NCBI RefSeq assembly: GCF_003201975.1
Contig: NZ_QJJQ01000003.1
Coordinates: 186,001 to 250,000, forward strand
DNA: 64,000 nucleotides
Direction of reading: 5' to 3'
DNA from: Pseudogracilibacillus auburnensis
GTDB taxonomy: Bacteria > Bacillota > Bacilli > Bacillales > Amphibacillaceae
Positions 1 through 9,105 of the stretch are shown here, piece after piece (the stretch's first letter is position 1; each line of letters opens with the position of its first letter). A program made the translations under genes and the position numbers. The notes under the pieces were generated by a model. That model was given only the letters and a program-made list of their open reading frames with translations, ran no database searches and was not told where the DNA came from.

Positions 1-717
1 GCTATTATCGTTGCAGCTCTTGCAGGTGCTCTCGTTGCCTTTATTCCAGGAATTTTAAAAGCAAAACTAGGGGTTCATGAAGTAATTGTAACGATTATGT
101 TTAATTATATTGCATTGTATAGTGCAAATGCGATTATTAGAAATGTATTAACCGAACAAGCCGATAAAACAGAAAAAATTGCTGCAACAGCTTCCCTTTC
201 ATCTGAATGGTTAGCTACTTTTACAAGTTATTCTCGAATGCATTACGGAATTTTAATTGCACTACTGGTAGCACTTATTATGTGGTTTATTATCGAAAAA
301 ACGACAATTGGCTTTGAAATTCGGTCTGTCGGTTTTAATAAACATGCATCTGAATATGCGGGAATGAATGTAAATAAAAACATCATTTTAGCAATGATTA
401 TTTCTGGGGCATTCGCCGGACTCGCTGGATCGATGGAAGGGTTAGGTACATTTGGAAATATGTCTATTCAGGCCGGGTTTACCAATTTAGGGTTTGACGG
501 AATTGCTGTCGCCTTACTCGGGGCAAATACAGCCATTGGCGTTATCTTAGCTGCTATTTTATTTGGTGTATTAAAAGTAGGTGCATTAAATATGCCGACA
601 GAAGCTGGTGTGCCAAGTGAATTAGTTGATGTTATCATCGCATTTATTATCTTTTTTGTTGCATCAAGTTATTTAATTCGTTGGATATTACTTCGGTTTA
701 AGAAGGGGGCTAAATAA
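1..717 (+). CDS. nupP: Nucleoside ABC transporter permease NupP (5' end missing)
   Basis: The reading frame is open from the first base, so the gene begins before the window. It encodes the C-terminal two thirds of a branched-chain-type ABC permease with several hydrophobic segments (for example LIALLVALIMWFII). The motif GFEIRSVGFNKHASEYAGMN followed by a glycine-rich helix is typical of the BmpA-associated simple sugar/nucleoside permeases (YufP/NupP). The next permease starts directly after its stop codon, as expected for a pair forming one heterodimeric membrane channel. The matching lipoprotein and ATPase genes should lie upstream, outside the window. Nucleoside specificity is inferred from the B. 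subtilis nupNOPQ counterpart. Confidence 0.88.
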   Translation, partial: AIIVAALAGALVAFIPGILKAKLGVHEVIVTIMFNYIALYSANAIIRNVLTEQADKTEKIAATASLSSEWLATFTSYSRMHYGILIALLVALIMWFIIEKTTIGFEIRSVGFNKHASEYAGMNVNKNIILAMIISGAFAGLAGSMEGLGTFGNMSIQAGFTNLGFDGIAVALLGANTAIGVILAAILFGVLKVGALNMPTEAGVPSELVDVIIAFIIFFVASSYLIRWILLRFKKGAK

Positions 718-1671
718 ATGGTTGATCTACTACAATCGATAATACCACCAGCATTATTCTTTTCCGCACCCCTTATATTTACTGCCTTAGGTGGTGTTTT
801 TAGTGAACGTTCTGGCGTTGTAAATATTGGACTTGAAGGTTTAATGGTCATGGGTGCTTTTGTTGGAATTGTGTTTAATCTTACTTTCGCACATGTTTTT
901 GGTGCTTGGACTCCATGGATATCGATCCTTGTAGCGATGCTAGTTTCTGGGATATTTGCAATTATTCATGCCGTTGCCACTGTATCATTACGAGCGGATC
1001 ATGTCGTAAGTGGTATTGCCATTAACTTTTTAGCATTAGGATTAGGCGTCTTTTTAACGAAACAATGGTATGATAAAGGGCAAACAGATATGGTATCAAA
1101 ACCATTTTATACAATGAATATTCCAATATTATCGGATATTCCTATTATTGGACCAATCTTTTTTAAAGGAGTGTATATTACTTCTTATATCGCCATTATC
1201 GTGGCATTCTTAGCTTGGTTCGTCCTTTATAAAACGCCTTTTGGATTACGTTTACGTGCTGTGGGCGAACATCCAATGGCAGCTGATACAAATGGAATTA
1301 ATGTATACCGAATGCGTTATATCGCGGTGATCATATCTGGATTACTCGGTGGTCTAGGCGGTTCTGTCTTTGCTTTAACGATCGCACTTAATTTTTCTCA
1401 ATCAACAATCGTTGGACAAGGGTTTATGTCACTAGCTGCCGTTATTTTTGGTAAATGGCATCCACTAGGGGCAATGGGGGCAGCGCTGTTTTTCGGATTC
1501 GCCCAGAGTTTAAGCGTCATTAGTGCTGGAATTCCACTTCTACAGAATGTGCCACAAGTATTTTTACTTATTGCACCTTATGTGTTAACTATTTTAGCAT
1601 TAGCAGGCTTTATTGGTCGAGCGGAAGCACCAAGTGCCCTTGGAAATCCATATATTAAAGGAAGCAGATAA
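718..1671 (+). CDS. nupQ: Nucleoside ABC transporter permease NupQ
   Basis: This 317-residue membrane protein is the partner of NupP. It starts with ATG on the base after the upstream stop codon, with an AGAAGGGGG ribosome site inside the end of nupP, so translation is probably coupled. The early motif FSERSGVVNIGLEGLMVMGAF and the later FGLRLRAVGEHPMAADTNGI are hallmarks of the second permease of BmpA-type nucleoside importers. About eight to ten membrane segments are apparent. It would form the inner-membrane channel with NupP and take substrate from a lipoprotein receptor. The exact nucleoside range cannot be read from the sequence. Confidence 0.9.
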   Translation: MVDLLQSIIPPALFFSAPLIFTALGGVFSERSGVVNIGLEGLMVMGAFVGIVFNLTFAHVFGAWTPWISILVAMLVSGIFAIIHAVATVSLRADHVVSGIAINFLALGLGVFLTKQWYDKGQTDMVSKPFYTMNIPILSDIPIIGPIFFKGVYITSYIAIIVAFLAWFVLYKTPFGLRLRAVGEHPMAADTNGINVYRMRYIAVIISGLLGGLGGSVFALTIALNFSQSTIVGQGFMSLAAVIFGKWHPLGAMGAALFFGFAQSLSVISAGIPLLQNVPQVFLLIAPYVLTILALAGFIGRAEAPSALGNPYIKGSR

Positions 1672-2137
1672 TCTTTTGCTTGATTTTTAGCAAATAATAT
1701 TAGTAACTTACCTTTCGCAGAGTGAAGTGGAAAAATGCCTTCGTAGAATGAAGTAGGGTGACGATACAATGCTCAAGCTGACATAGGATTACTTGTTTAT
1801 TCTAAGTAGTTTGTTTCCACCTATTTATTTCAAACATAAATTACCGTAATGATTCAACGTCACCTTAGCGAAGAAAATGCACGGAAAGCGAAGTGCATTT
1901 CCGTAGCGATGGGCCATTTACTATTTCGAAGCTACTGCACGGTTTCATTCTTATATGTAAATATTAACAAAACTATTTGCAAGGTGAAGTTTTCGTAGTC
2001 TTAATCTTTTGGCAAACAGTTTATTATACTAAGATTGTAATGGATATCATTAGAAGCATCCAAAGCTTAACCAAGTGAACTGTTGGAACTATCTTATCGG
2101 GGCGAAAGTTGGTTAGTAAATTTAGAAGCAAATCGGC
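1672..2137 (+). repeat. Intergenic repeat remnant (family A end) between nupQ and ymfF
   Basis: No gene is visible in this spacer. Bases 1884-1914 (GAAAGCGAAGTGCATTTCCG and following) match, inverted, the left part of the large element at 40613-41319. The terminal motif GCTACTGCACGGTTT (1931-1945) matches the same element's inverted end. An inner hairpin pairs AAATGCAC (1875-1882) with GTGCATTT (1893-1900). The left boundary is not clear; AGTAACTTACC near 1697 is a possible decayed end. I read the stretch as a degraded non-coding mobile or palindromic element. Confidence 0.55.
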
Positions 2138-2172
2138 GGCTATCACACTAAATGTTTCGTGATAGCCTTTTT
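2138..2172 (+). terminator. Rho-independent terminator upstream of ymfF
   Basis: GGCTATCAC (2138-2146) pairs perfectly with GTGATAGCC (2159-2167) and is followed by five T residues. It probably ends transcription from the nup operon or from a small unrecognised transcript just upstream, before the ymfF promoter. Confidence 0.8.
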
Positions 2173-2214
2173 CGTTGTTCTTCCAATGAAAAGTAAATGA
2201 TTATATGTGAAGTC

Positions 2215-2244
2215 TTGATACTACATTCTTAATTATTGTATAAA
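2215..2244 (+). promoter_or_regulatory. Predicted sigma-A promoter for ymfF operon
   Basis: TTGATA (2215-2220) and TATAAA (2239-2244) are separated by 18 bases and lie between the terminator and the ymfF start. It is a near-consensus vegetative promoter, predicted only from motif and position. Confidence 0.55.
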
Positions 2245-2302
2245 ATTGCTGGAAAATGTTACATTAACAGTATTCCATATATTGCGAAAGGGAGTAATGT
2301 AT

Positions 2303-3607
2303 ATGTTCGAATTAATTGAAAAAACAACGGATAAAGACCATATTCGTTTTCATTTGATCCCTAGTAAAAAATTTAAAACGGTAAATATTGTCGTAAAATG
2401 TAAAGCACCATTACATAGAAGTACCATTACAAAAAGAGCCCTTCTACCTTATATTTTACAACAAGGGACAAAAGACTTTCCGTCTGAAAAACAATTAATG
2501 TTACAATTAGATGAATTATATGGTGCTACTTTATCGATCGATGGGACGAAAAAAGGGAATAATCATATTATTAGTTTCCGTCTAGAAGTCGCAAATGAAA
2601 AATTCATCCATGATGAATCAACAGTGATCGATGAAGGCTTACAACTATTACATAATTTAATCTATGCCCCTTATTTGGAGGAAAATACATTTCCCGAAAA
2701 GACAGTAGAGAGAGAAAAAATAACGTTAAAACATAAAATTAACTCTATTTATGACGATAAATTAGCATATGCCAATATGCGTTTAATCGATGAAATGTGT
2801 CAAGACGAAATCTTTCACATTCATCCTAATGGTTATGAAGAAGACTTAGAGGCCATTCAAGCAGCCGATATGTACAAATATTATGAACAATTACTTCAAG
2901 AAGACAGGATGGATATTTATATACTTGGTGATTTCCATGTAGAAGAAATGGGAGAAAAGATAACAAATATTTTTAAGCGAAAACAATATGTGCAGTCAGA
3001 TTTGGAGTTGAGTGAAGAGAAGGTTAACCGTAATGAACCAAAAAAAGTAGTTGAGGTTCAAGATATTCAACAAGCAAAACTCCATATTGGTTATCGAACA
3101 AATTGTACATATCAAGACGAGGATTATTTTGCCTTACATATATTTAATGGTTTATTTGGCGGCTTTCCAAATGCTAAACTTTTTAAAAATGTTCGTGAAA
3201 AGCATAGTTTAGCTTATTATGCGTCATCAAGAATTGAAAGCCATAAAGGATTATTGATCATCTTTAGTGGAATTGAATCAACAAACTATCAACAAGCTAG
3301 AGATATTATTGAATTGCAAATGAAGGCAATGAAAGAAGGAGATTTCACTAAATCAGAAATGGAAGAAACAAAAGAACTAATTATTAGTGAAATACAAGAA
3401 ACATTGGATCATCCTCAAGGGATTATTGAACTGTTATATCAACAAGTAATAGCACAAAAAGAAATCTCCCCTGCACAATTCATAGAAAACATTCAAAAGG
3501 TGACGAAAGAAGAGATCGTTAAAGTAGCAAAAAAGATTGACTTAGATACTGTTTACTTATTAACGAATAAAGAAGGCGGTGGTAAAGATGGAAAAAATGA
3601 CGTATGA
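2303..3607 (+). CDS. ymfF: M16-family peptidase-like protein YmfF (EF-P modification-associated)
   Basis: This protein has the two-domain M16 (pitrilysin/insulinase) fold pattern, with the inner segment KLFKNVREKHSLAYYASSRIES characteristic of the C-terminal half. The zinc motif HxxEH is absent from the N-terminal half (LLPYILQQGTKDFPSEKQL), so it is probably the non-catalytic partner of YmfH, as in other two-subunit M16 proteases. I place the start at ATG 2303 because AAAGGGAG (2287-2294) sits eight bases upstream; earlier in-frame ATGs lack a ribosome site. Length is 434 residues. It overlaps ymfH. In B. subtilis the ymfF-ymfH-ymfI neighbourhood includes the EF-P 5-aminopentanone reductase, so a role near EF-P modification is often suggested but not shown by sequence. 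Confidence 0.88.
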   Translation: MFELIEKTTDKDHIRFHLIPSKKFKTVNIVVKCKAPLHRSTITKRALLPYILQQGTKDFPSEKQLMLQLDELYGATLSIDGTKKGNNHIISFRLEVANEKFIHDESTVIDEGLQLLHNLIYAPYLEENTFPEKTVEREKITLKHKINSIYDDKLAYANMRLIDEMCQDEIFHIHPNGYEEDLEAIQAADMYKYYEQLLQEDRMDIYILGDFHVEEMGEKITNIFKRKQYVQSDLELSEEKVNRNEPKKVVEVQDIQQAKLHIGYRTNCTYQDEDYFALHIFNGLFGGFPNAKLFKNVREKHSLAYYASSRIESHKGLLIIFSGIESTNYQQARDIIELQMKAMKEGDFTKSEMEETKELIISEIQETLDHPQGIIELLYQQVIAQKEISPAQFIENIQKVTKEEIVKVAKKIDLDTVYLLTNKEGGGKDGKNDV

Positions 3608-4871
3608 TTTGATTGAAGAAACGATCTATTCAGAAAAACTTCCGAATGGTTTACAAGTTTATTTATTACCAAAAGAAGAAGTTGCGAAAACGTATGGAAT
3701 TTTTATGACGAATTATGGCTCCATTGATCGGACATTTATTCCGATCAATGGGAATGAGGAAACGACTGTCCCAGATGGAGTTGCTCATTTTTTAGAGCAT
3801 AAATTATTTGAAAAAGAAGACCGGGATGTTTTTACAGACTTTTTAAGCCAAGGTGCTTCTCCAAATGCATATACATCGTTTACGAAAACAGCATATTTAT
3901 TCTCAACGACTAAAATGGCCGAAAAAAACGTCGAAACGTTGCTTGATTTTGTGCAATCTCCATTTTTCTCGGATGAATCGGTCGAAAAAGAAAAAGGAAT
4001 TATTGCGCAAGAAATCAAAATGTACGATGACCAGCCGGATTGGCAATCATTTATGGGAACAATAAGAAATATGTATGAACACCATCCAGTACATATCGAT
4101 ATTGCGGGAACTGTCTCTTCTATTCAGACGATTACAAAAGAAGATCTCTATACTTGTTATCATACGTTTTACCATCCAGCTAATATGGTGCTGTTTGTTA
4201 CTGGTAATTTTGATGCCCAATCAATGGTACGGACAATTGAACTAAATCAAGCGAAGAAAAGTTTTCCATCATCTACGGAAGTAAAACGAAAAGCAACAGA
4301 AGAGCCGGAAACTGTTGTTGTAAAAGAAAATGTCATTCACTTACCAGTTTCCATTCCAAAAGTAACAATCGGAATAAAGGAATTAACGAAGCAACCACAT
4401 AATGAGGCATTCTTAAAAGCAGAAATGTTACAAGGCTTATTATTAGATTACTTTTATTCTCCAAGTGGTACATTTTATGAACAACTGTATGAGGAACAAT
4501 TAATTGATGATAGTTTTGAATACAGTACAACGGTGGAAGAAAGTTTTAACTTTTCCCTCATAAGCAGTAATACACGGGAACCAGAACAGTTTGCAACACG
4601 AGTGAAAGAACAATTAGTAAGCACTAAAACGATGAAATTATCGGAAGATGCCTTACAAACGATGAAGAAAAGAAGAATTGGACAAATTTTACGTTCGATG
4701 AATTCACTCGAAAGTATCGCAAATCAATTTATTCACTATTATTTTATGGGAATCGACTATTTTACACTTATTTCAGCATTTGAAGCGTTAACTTTAACTG
4801 AAGTAAATGATTTTTTAGTGCAATGGATTGATGAAAAACGTTTAACCGTATGTAAAATTGACAAAGAATAA
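3588..4871 (+). CDS. ymfH: M16-family zinc peptidase YmfH
   Basis: This is the catalytic partner of YmfF. The zinc-binding motif HFLEH appears in GVAHFLEHKLFEKEDRDVF near residue 66, and the downstream acidic ligand region IIAQEIKMYDD follows about 75 residues later, as in active M16 proteases. I choose ATG 3588 (AAGGCGGT seven to eight bases upstream) rather than the GTG at 3579. The gene overlaps the end of ymfF by 20 bases, indicating coupled translation. The product is 427 residues, the usual family length. It probably forms a heterodimer with YmfF. Substrate unknown. Confidence 0.9.
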   Translation: MEKMTYDLIEETIYSEKLPNGLQVYLLPKEEVAKTYGIFMTNYGSIDRTFIPINGNEETTVPDGVAHFLEHKLFEKEDRDVFTDFLSQGASPNAYTSFTKTAYLFSTTKMAEKNVETLLDFVQSPFFSDESVEKEKGIIAQEIKMYDDQPDWQSFMGTIRNMYEHHPVHIDIAGTVSSIQTITKEDLYTCYHTFYHPANMVLFVTGNFDAQSMVRTIELNQAKKSFPSSTEVKRKATEEPETVVVKENVIHLPVSIPKVTIGIKELTKQPHNEAFLKAEMLQGLLLDYFYSPSGTFYEQLYEEQLIDDSFEYSTTVEESFNFSLISSNTREPEQFATRVKEQLVSTKTMKLSEDALQTMKKRRIGQILRSMNSLESIANQFIHYYFMGIDYFTLISAFEALTLTEVNDFLVQWIDEKRLTVCKIDKE

Positions 4872-4883
4872 CTAGGTGAGATC

Positions 4884-5600
4884 ATGCAAAAAAATGTTTT
4901 AATATTAGGGGCAAGTGGGGATATAGGAAGTGCCATTACGAAACAGCTTAGTGCGGAAGGATATTCATTTATTCTGCATTATCATCAAAATCGATCATCT
5001 TTGGAACATTTATTGAAAGAACTTGATGAACAAACTATTTTGCAAATTGTTCAAGCTGATCTAACAACAGGTGAAGGTGCTCGGTATTTATGTCATGAAG
5101 TTGCTTTTTCAGTTCATGCGATCATTTATGTAAGTGGTACTGCTCATATCGGATTGTTTCAAGATGCAGAAGAAACAGATATGGATAAGATGCTCGCACT
5201 CCATGTGAAATCACCTTGGCTCATTATCCAACATTTTTTACCGATGATGATTAAAGAAAGATCTGGTAACATTATCTTTATTACATCGATTTGGGGGAAT
5301 GTTGGGGCAAGTAATGAAGTGATCTACTCTTCTGTAAAAGGCGCTCAAAATAGTTTTGTAAAAGCATTGGCGAAAGAAGTAGGGCCAAGCGGTATTTCAG
5401 TAAATGCAGTTAGTCCTGGCTTTATTGATACAAAAATGAATCAACATTTACACCATTCAGAAAGAGAAAATATTATTTCACATATCCCACTTAATCGTGC
5501 TGGAATGGCTATGGACGTAGCGCATGCAGTAAGTTTTTTAATGAGTGATAAATCTACTTATATTCAAGGTGAAATCGTTAATATTAATGGCGGATGGTGA
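4884..5600 (+). CDS. ymfI: Short-chain reductase YmfI, EF-P 5-aminopentanone reductase
   Basis: A 238-residue short-chain dehydrogenase/reductase. The nucleotide-binding motif ILGASGDIGSAI is at the N-terminus, the ITSIWG strand carries the catalytic serine, and YSSVKG supplies the catalytic Tyr and Lys. The C-terminal SPGFIDTKMN is also typical. It follows ymfH by 12 bases with an AGGTGAG ribosome site. In B. subtilis YmfI reduces the 5-aminopentanone on Lys32 of elongation factor P to 5-aminopentanol. Assignment here rests on the conserved ymfF-ymfH-ymfI order and family; the enzyme could otherwise be mistaken for a FabG-type ketoacyl reductase. Confidence 0.87.
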   Translation: MQKNVLILGASGDIGSAITKQLSAEGYSFILHYHQNRSSLEHLLKELDEQTILQIVQADLTTGEGARYLCHEVAFSVHAIIYVSGTAHIGLFQDAEETDMDKMLALHVKSPWLIIQHFLPMMIKERSGNIIFITSIWGNVGASNEVIYSSVKGAQNSFVKALAKEVGPSGISVNAVSPGFIDTKMNQHLHHSERENIISHIPLNRAGMAMDVAHAVSFLMSDKSTYIQGEIVNINGGW

Positions 5601-5885
5601 AAACAGTCCCTTATTTTTTAGCAGGTAGTATAGACACTTTTTTGACTCGCATAAGTACATTTATGGCATCGCAATAAATGCTTGGTAAATAAGTAATCCC
5701 TTATTTACATAAGCGCAGCATCACTCAGTCACCGCCTTAGCGACTATTTCAGGGAAGGCCGACTAAGAACAGGCTTTGCGCCTAACGTCGGCATACCCCT
5801 ATGAAGGGGCATGTTTTCTTTAGCGACTGCCAAGTTTTCTAATGCATAATAAATGAACATTCGATAAATACTATCCATAAAAATA
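5601..5885 (+). other. Gene-free spacer with hairpins between ymfI and ymfJ
   Basis: No coding sequence is visible. The spacer contains a hairpin CCCCT (5796-5800)/AGGGG (5805-5809) followed by a short T-rich run, which may terminate the ymfFHI transcript. Just before it, CCGAC and GTCGG bracket another stem (about 5759-5790). Ends resembling GGTAGTATAGAC and GATAAATACTATCC are loosely inverted, suggesting another small palindromic element, but the match is imperfect. Confidence 0.4.
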
Positions 5886-5898
5886 AGGAGGTAATTTC

Positions 5899-6153
5899 AT
5901 GTCTGTTTTAGATAATTTTTCAACATGGAAAGATTTTTTAGCAAATAAAATTGATCAAGCAAAAGATCATGGAATGAGTAATCAATCGATTACCAATGTT
6001 GCACAACATGTAGGTGACTATTTAAGTCGACATGTCGAGCCTGAAAATAAAGAGGAACGAGTATTACAAGAGCTATGGAATGCAGCATCTGAGGAAGAAC
6101 AACGTGCACTTGCTAGCACGATGATCAAATTAGTGCAAAATAGTAAACAGTAA
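5899..6153 (+). CDS. ymfJ: DUF3243 protein YmfJ
   Basis: An 84-residue soluble protein starting at ATG with a strong AAGGAGG site. Sequence such as NFSTWKDFLANKIDQAKDHGMS and GDYLSRHVEPENKEERVLQELW matches the DUF3243 family, represented by B. subtilis YmfJ in the same place between ymfI and ymfK. It is predicted mostly helical, with no signal peptide or membrane segment. The function is unknown. A terminator follows directly, so it may be a single-gene unit. Confidence 0.88.
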   Translation: MSVLDNFSTWKDFLANKIDQAKDHGMSNQSITNVAQHVGDYLSRHVEPENKEERVLQELWNAASEEEQRALASTMIKLVQNSKQ

Positions 6154-6161
6154 AAAGTATG

Positions 6162-6194
6162 GAAGCTATATATTTAGTTATGTAGCTTCTTTTT
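6162..6194 (+). terminator. Rho-independent terminator after ymfJ
   Basis: GAAGCTA (6162-6168) pairs with TAGCTTC (6183-6189), followed by TTTTT. It lies eight bases after the ymfJ stop. Confidence 0.7.
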
Positions 6195-6560
6195 CATGGT
6201 CTAGGAAATGATACGTATAAAATTTATTTGTACTAGTAGCTGTGTCTAGCTTCAATGCACAATGTCTATTGTGGCGAGTAATCGCAAAGCTTTTTCGTTG
6301 GGGACGAGCGAAAATGTAGTCCTAGGACATTACACGTTTAGCCTGTAAGACCGCTTCTGCTTTTACTGTTCTTAGAAAATCGATATTTTGCATACGGACA
6401 ATAGTTGGAAACATTTCATCAATATTATACATTGATTGTATTGCAATTACGTAGGCGATTAGGTAAAATTAGGAGGACGTTATTATAAACTAAAGTTCAG
6501 AAGGTTGAACAATTTCTTTATTCTTTTTTAATTCTTTTGAACAGACATTAATAGGTGAAA
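6195..6560 (+). repeat. Spacer with repeat module copy upstream of ymfK
   Basis: No gene is seen. Bases about 6255-6290 read, on the minus strand, as ACTCGCCACAATAGACATTG plus following bases, a diverged copy of the module repeated in other spacers of this window (see 15268, 40840, 57414). A good ribosome-site-like string AGGAGGA near 6470 is followed immediately by in-frame stops and no start codon, so no gene is called there. Confidence 0.45.
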
Positions 6561-6573
6561 AGAGGATATTGTA

Positions 6574-7362
6574 ATGGAGAAGACAGAATGGTATTTCGAA
6601 TATGAGTTACAATATAATCGACCTGGTTTACTCGGTGATATCTCTTCTTTATTAGGTATGTTATCCATCAATATTATAATGATTAATGGCATTGAAAAGT
6701 CACGAAGAGGAATGTTACTCCTCTCTCAACATGATGAACATATTGAACGGTTAAAAACAATTTTAGATAAGGTTGATACGATAAAAATAACGAAACTTCG
6801 TAAACCTAAATTACGTGATCGGTTAGCTGTTAGACACGGCAAATATATCCATCGCGATACAGAAGATAGAAAAACAGTTCGTTTTGTTCGTGAAGAATTC
6901 GGTTTACTCGTTGATTTTATGTCCGAATTGTTTAAAAGTGAGGGACATAAATTAATTGGAGTTAGAGGGATGCCTCGTGTAGGTAAAACGGAATCCATCG
7001 TGGCAGGAAGTGTTAGTGCAAATAAGAAATGGTTATTTGTTTCAAGTACTTTGCTAAAACAAACGGTTAGAAACCAATTAATAGAAGGTGAATACGGCGA
7101 AGATTATATTTATATTATTGATGGTGTAGTATCTCAACAACGTGCAAGTGAACAACATTGGCAGTTGATTCGAGAGATTATGCAAATACCGGCAACGAAA
7201 GTTGTAGAGCATCCCGATATTTTTATTCAAACAACTCAATATACAATTGATGATTTTGACTATATTATTGAAATTCGTCGAGATGAGAATGAAGAAATTA
7301 CATATGATTCAATTGAGCGACGACTCGGTTCAGACTCAGGTTATTCAATGTTTGAATTTTAA
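6574..7362 (+). CDS. ymfK: DUF3388 protein YmfK, ACT-like and P-loop domains
   Basis: This 262-residue protein begins with an ACT-like region (YELQYNRPGLLGDISSLLGMLSINI, residues about 8-75) and has a Walker A-like loop GMPRVGKTES near residue 131. This arrangement defines the DUF3388 family, with B. subtilis YmfK in the same context. No membrane segment is visible. The start ATG has an AGAGGA site seven bases upstream. The role is unknown; ligand binding by the ACT domain and nucleotide binding by the loop are inferences. rodZ follows after 18 bases, so the two are probably co-transcribed. Confidence 0.86.
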   Translation: MEKTEWYFEYELQYNRPGLLGDISSLLGMLSINIIMINGIEKSRRGMLLLSQHDEHIERLKTILDKVDTIKITKLRKPKLRDRLAVRHGKYIHRDTEDRKTVRFVREEFGLLVDFMSELFKSEGHKLIGVRGMPRVGKTESIVAGSVSANKKWLFVSSTLLKQTVRNQLIEGEYGEDYIYIIDGVVSQQRASEQHWQLIREIMQIPATKVVEHPDIFIQTTQYTIDDFDYIIEIRRDENEEITYDSIERRLGSDSGYSMFEF

Positions 7363-7380
7363 AATGGATGGTGTTTAACA

Positions 7381-8262
7381 ATGGAAATCGGTGAGATCCT
7401 TAGAGAAGCAAGAGAAGCAAACAATCTTTCTCTCGATGATATACAAGAAATGACTAAAATCCAAAAAAGGTATTTAGTAGCAATTGAGCAAAATGATTTT
7501 CATGCTCTACCCGGAAGATTTTATGCTCGGGCGTTTATGAAAGAATATGCACAAGCAGTAGGCTTAGATGCATCAGAACTTTTATCTGGATTCGATGAAG
7601 AAAGTATTCAAACGGAAGAGGAAGAATCGGTACAATATACACGGCTTGAAAGAACGAAAAGACCTCGAACAGCGAAAAGCTCATCTATCTTTTCTTTATT
7701 ACCATCAGTTATTGTGATTATATTAGTTATTGGTATTTTCTTTGTTGCTTGGACTTTATATCAGAAAACATTAAATGGTAATAACGGCATTATGGAAGAA
7801 CCTCAAGAAAACGATGAAATTATTCGTAATGTCGATGAAAATGAAGAAGGTGACCAGGCTGATACAAATGATGAAGATAAAGGAACAGACGAAGCTGATG
7901 AAGAGGAAGAACAAAAGGACGAAGATGACGCATCAGGCTTTTCCGTCGTTGAAGTAGGAGAAGGAAATTCACCGCTTTCGACACTTGATTTTCATTATAC
8001 TGGAGAGCAAGTTGAAGTTGCTTTTGAAGTGAGTGAAAGAACGTATATTCAATTTACTGGAGATAGTGGTGCAGTTTTTTATGAAGGTGAGATCGACACT
8101 GGAACTGAAACATTTGATGTATCGGCTGAAGAAAAAATTTACTTTAATATAGGGAATACTCCAGGATTAAAAGTAACGATAAATGGTGTTGAATTAGAAT
8201 ACCCAGTAAATGCGAATGAGCGCATACACCAAAAAATGTGGGTAAATTTAATTCAGGACTAA
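7381..8262 (+). CDS. rodZ: Cell-shape protein RodZ (YmfM)
   Basis: The protein (293 residues) has an N-terminal helix-turn-helix of the RodZ type (IGEILREAREANNLSLDDIQEMTKIQKRYLVAIEQNDFHALPG), a basic stretch, one membrane helix (SVIVIILVIGIFFVAWTLY, about residues 110-128), a very acidic linker (residues about 138-180) and a C-terminal DUF4115 domain. This is the architecture of RodZ, which links MreB filaments to the elongation machinery. The acidic linker is longer and more charged than I expect for B. subtilis YmfM. It is followed by a strong terminator. Confidence 0.9.
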   Translation: MEIGEILREAREANNLSLDDIQEMTKIQKRYLVAIEQNDFHALPGRFYARAFMKEYAQAVGLDASELLSGFDEESIQTEEEESVQYTRLERTKRPRTAKSSSIFSLLPSVIVIILVIGIFFVAWTLYQKTLNGNNGIMEEPQENDEIIRNVDENEEGDQADTNDEDKGTDEADEEEEQKDEDDASGFSVVEVGEGNSPLSTLDFHYTGEQVEVAFEVSERTYIQFTGDSGAVFYEGEIDTGTETFDVSAEEKIYFNIGNTPGLKVTINGVELEYPVNANERIHQKMWVNLIQD

Positions 8263-8277
8263 TAAAATGATTAGTTG

Positions 8278-8302
8278 CCCCTCTAATGTCGAGGGGTTTT
8301 TT
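8278..8302 (+). terminator. Rho-independent terminator after rodZ
   Basis: CCCCTC (8278-8283) and GAGGGG (8291-8296) form a perfect stem with a seven-base loop, followed by TTTTTT. Confidence 0.9.
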
Positions 8303-8310
8303 ACACTATT

Positions 8311-8490
8311 AGTGCGTGTTCAAAAAGGGCGATAAAAGAAGACCTGAGAAGTTCCACTGGCTAAAAACGCCACGCTTTTACAGCGAGAACTAAAGTTGCA
8401 CTTATGTGAGTTAAGAAAGGATTTATCCTTTCTTAACTGCCAACGTAGAAATTCGATGTGTCATTGTTGTTGGACTTTTTGAACATCCTC
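8311..8490 (+). repeat. Family B repeat, copy 1
   Basis: This spacer closely matches 61919-62122. Ends are inverted: GTTCAAAAAG (8318-8327) and CTTTTTGAAC (8475-8484). A perfect 11-bp hairpin TTAAGAAAGGA/TCCTTTCTTAA (8411-8436, loop TTTA) is kept in both copies. The two copies share both flanks, but copy 2 carries a different middle segment. It has no coding capacity and is likely a MITE-like or palindromic repeat. Confidence 0.8.
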
Positions 8491-8526
8491 TAGATACAGA
8501 CTTTAATGATAGAAAGGTGAATGAAC

Positions 8527-9105
8527 TTGAATATTCCTAATAAAATTACATTATCTCGTATATGTTTAATTCCGATTTTTATTATCATCCTTAGCATCCC
8601 ATTTGACTGGGGTGAATGGAATATTGGAACGACAACATTACCAATTACTCATTTTGTCGCAGGTATTATTTTTTTCGTTGCCTCACTTACTGATTGGCTA
8701 GATGGTTATTATGCAAGAAAATATCATTTAATTACGAATATGGGGAAATTTTTGGACCCACTAGCAGATAAATTACTTGTCTCCGCCGCATTTATTTTAT
8801 TAGTCCAATTAGAACTTGCTCCAGCATGGATCGTTATTTTAATTATAAGTCGAGAGTTTGCTGTAACAGGACTTAGACTTGTAGCAGCAGGAGAAGGGAT
8901 TGTGCTAGCTGCAAGTAATATGGGAAAAATAAAAACAGTGTCCCAAATTGGTTCCATCGCTTTGTTATTATTTCATAACTTCCCATTTTCTTATCTCGGT
9001 TTTCCAATAGATATCATTGTGTTATATATAGCTCTCGTGTTAACAACATGGTCAGGAGTAGAATATTTCGTTAAAAATTGGCATGTGATGAGGGATTCCA
9101 AATGA
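8527..9105 (+). CDS. pgsA: CDP-diacylglycerol-glycerol-3-phosphate 3-phosphatidyltransferase PgsA
   Basis: PgsA makes phosphatidylglycerophosphate from CDP-diacylglycerol and glycerol-3-phosphate in the membrane, the committed step to phosphatidylglycerol. The CDP-alcohol phosphotransferase signature is complete: DGYYARKYHLITNMGKFLDPLADK gives DG-x2-AR-x8-G-x3-D-x3-D. Several membrane helices follow. I prefer the TTG at 8527 over ATG 8521: AAAGG lies nine bases before the TTG but only three before the ATG, and the resulting MNIPNKITLSR aligns with known N-termini. The last four bases overlap cinA, so the two are translationally coupled. Confidence 0.93.
   Translation: MNIPNKITLSRICLIPIFIIILSIPFDWGEWNIGTTTLPITHFVAGIIFFVASLTDWLDGYYARKYHLITNMGKFLDPLADKLLVSAAFILLVQLELAPAWIVILIISREFAVTGLRLVAAGEGIVLAASNMGKIKTVSQIGSIALLLFHNFPFSYLGFPIDIIVLYIALVLTTWSGVEYFVKNWHVMRDSK

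Noticed and set aside
6465-6490. Ribosome-site-like AGGAGGA upstream of ymfK suggesting a small gene
   Set aside because: No start codon follows at a usable distance and in-frame stops occur at once.
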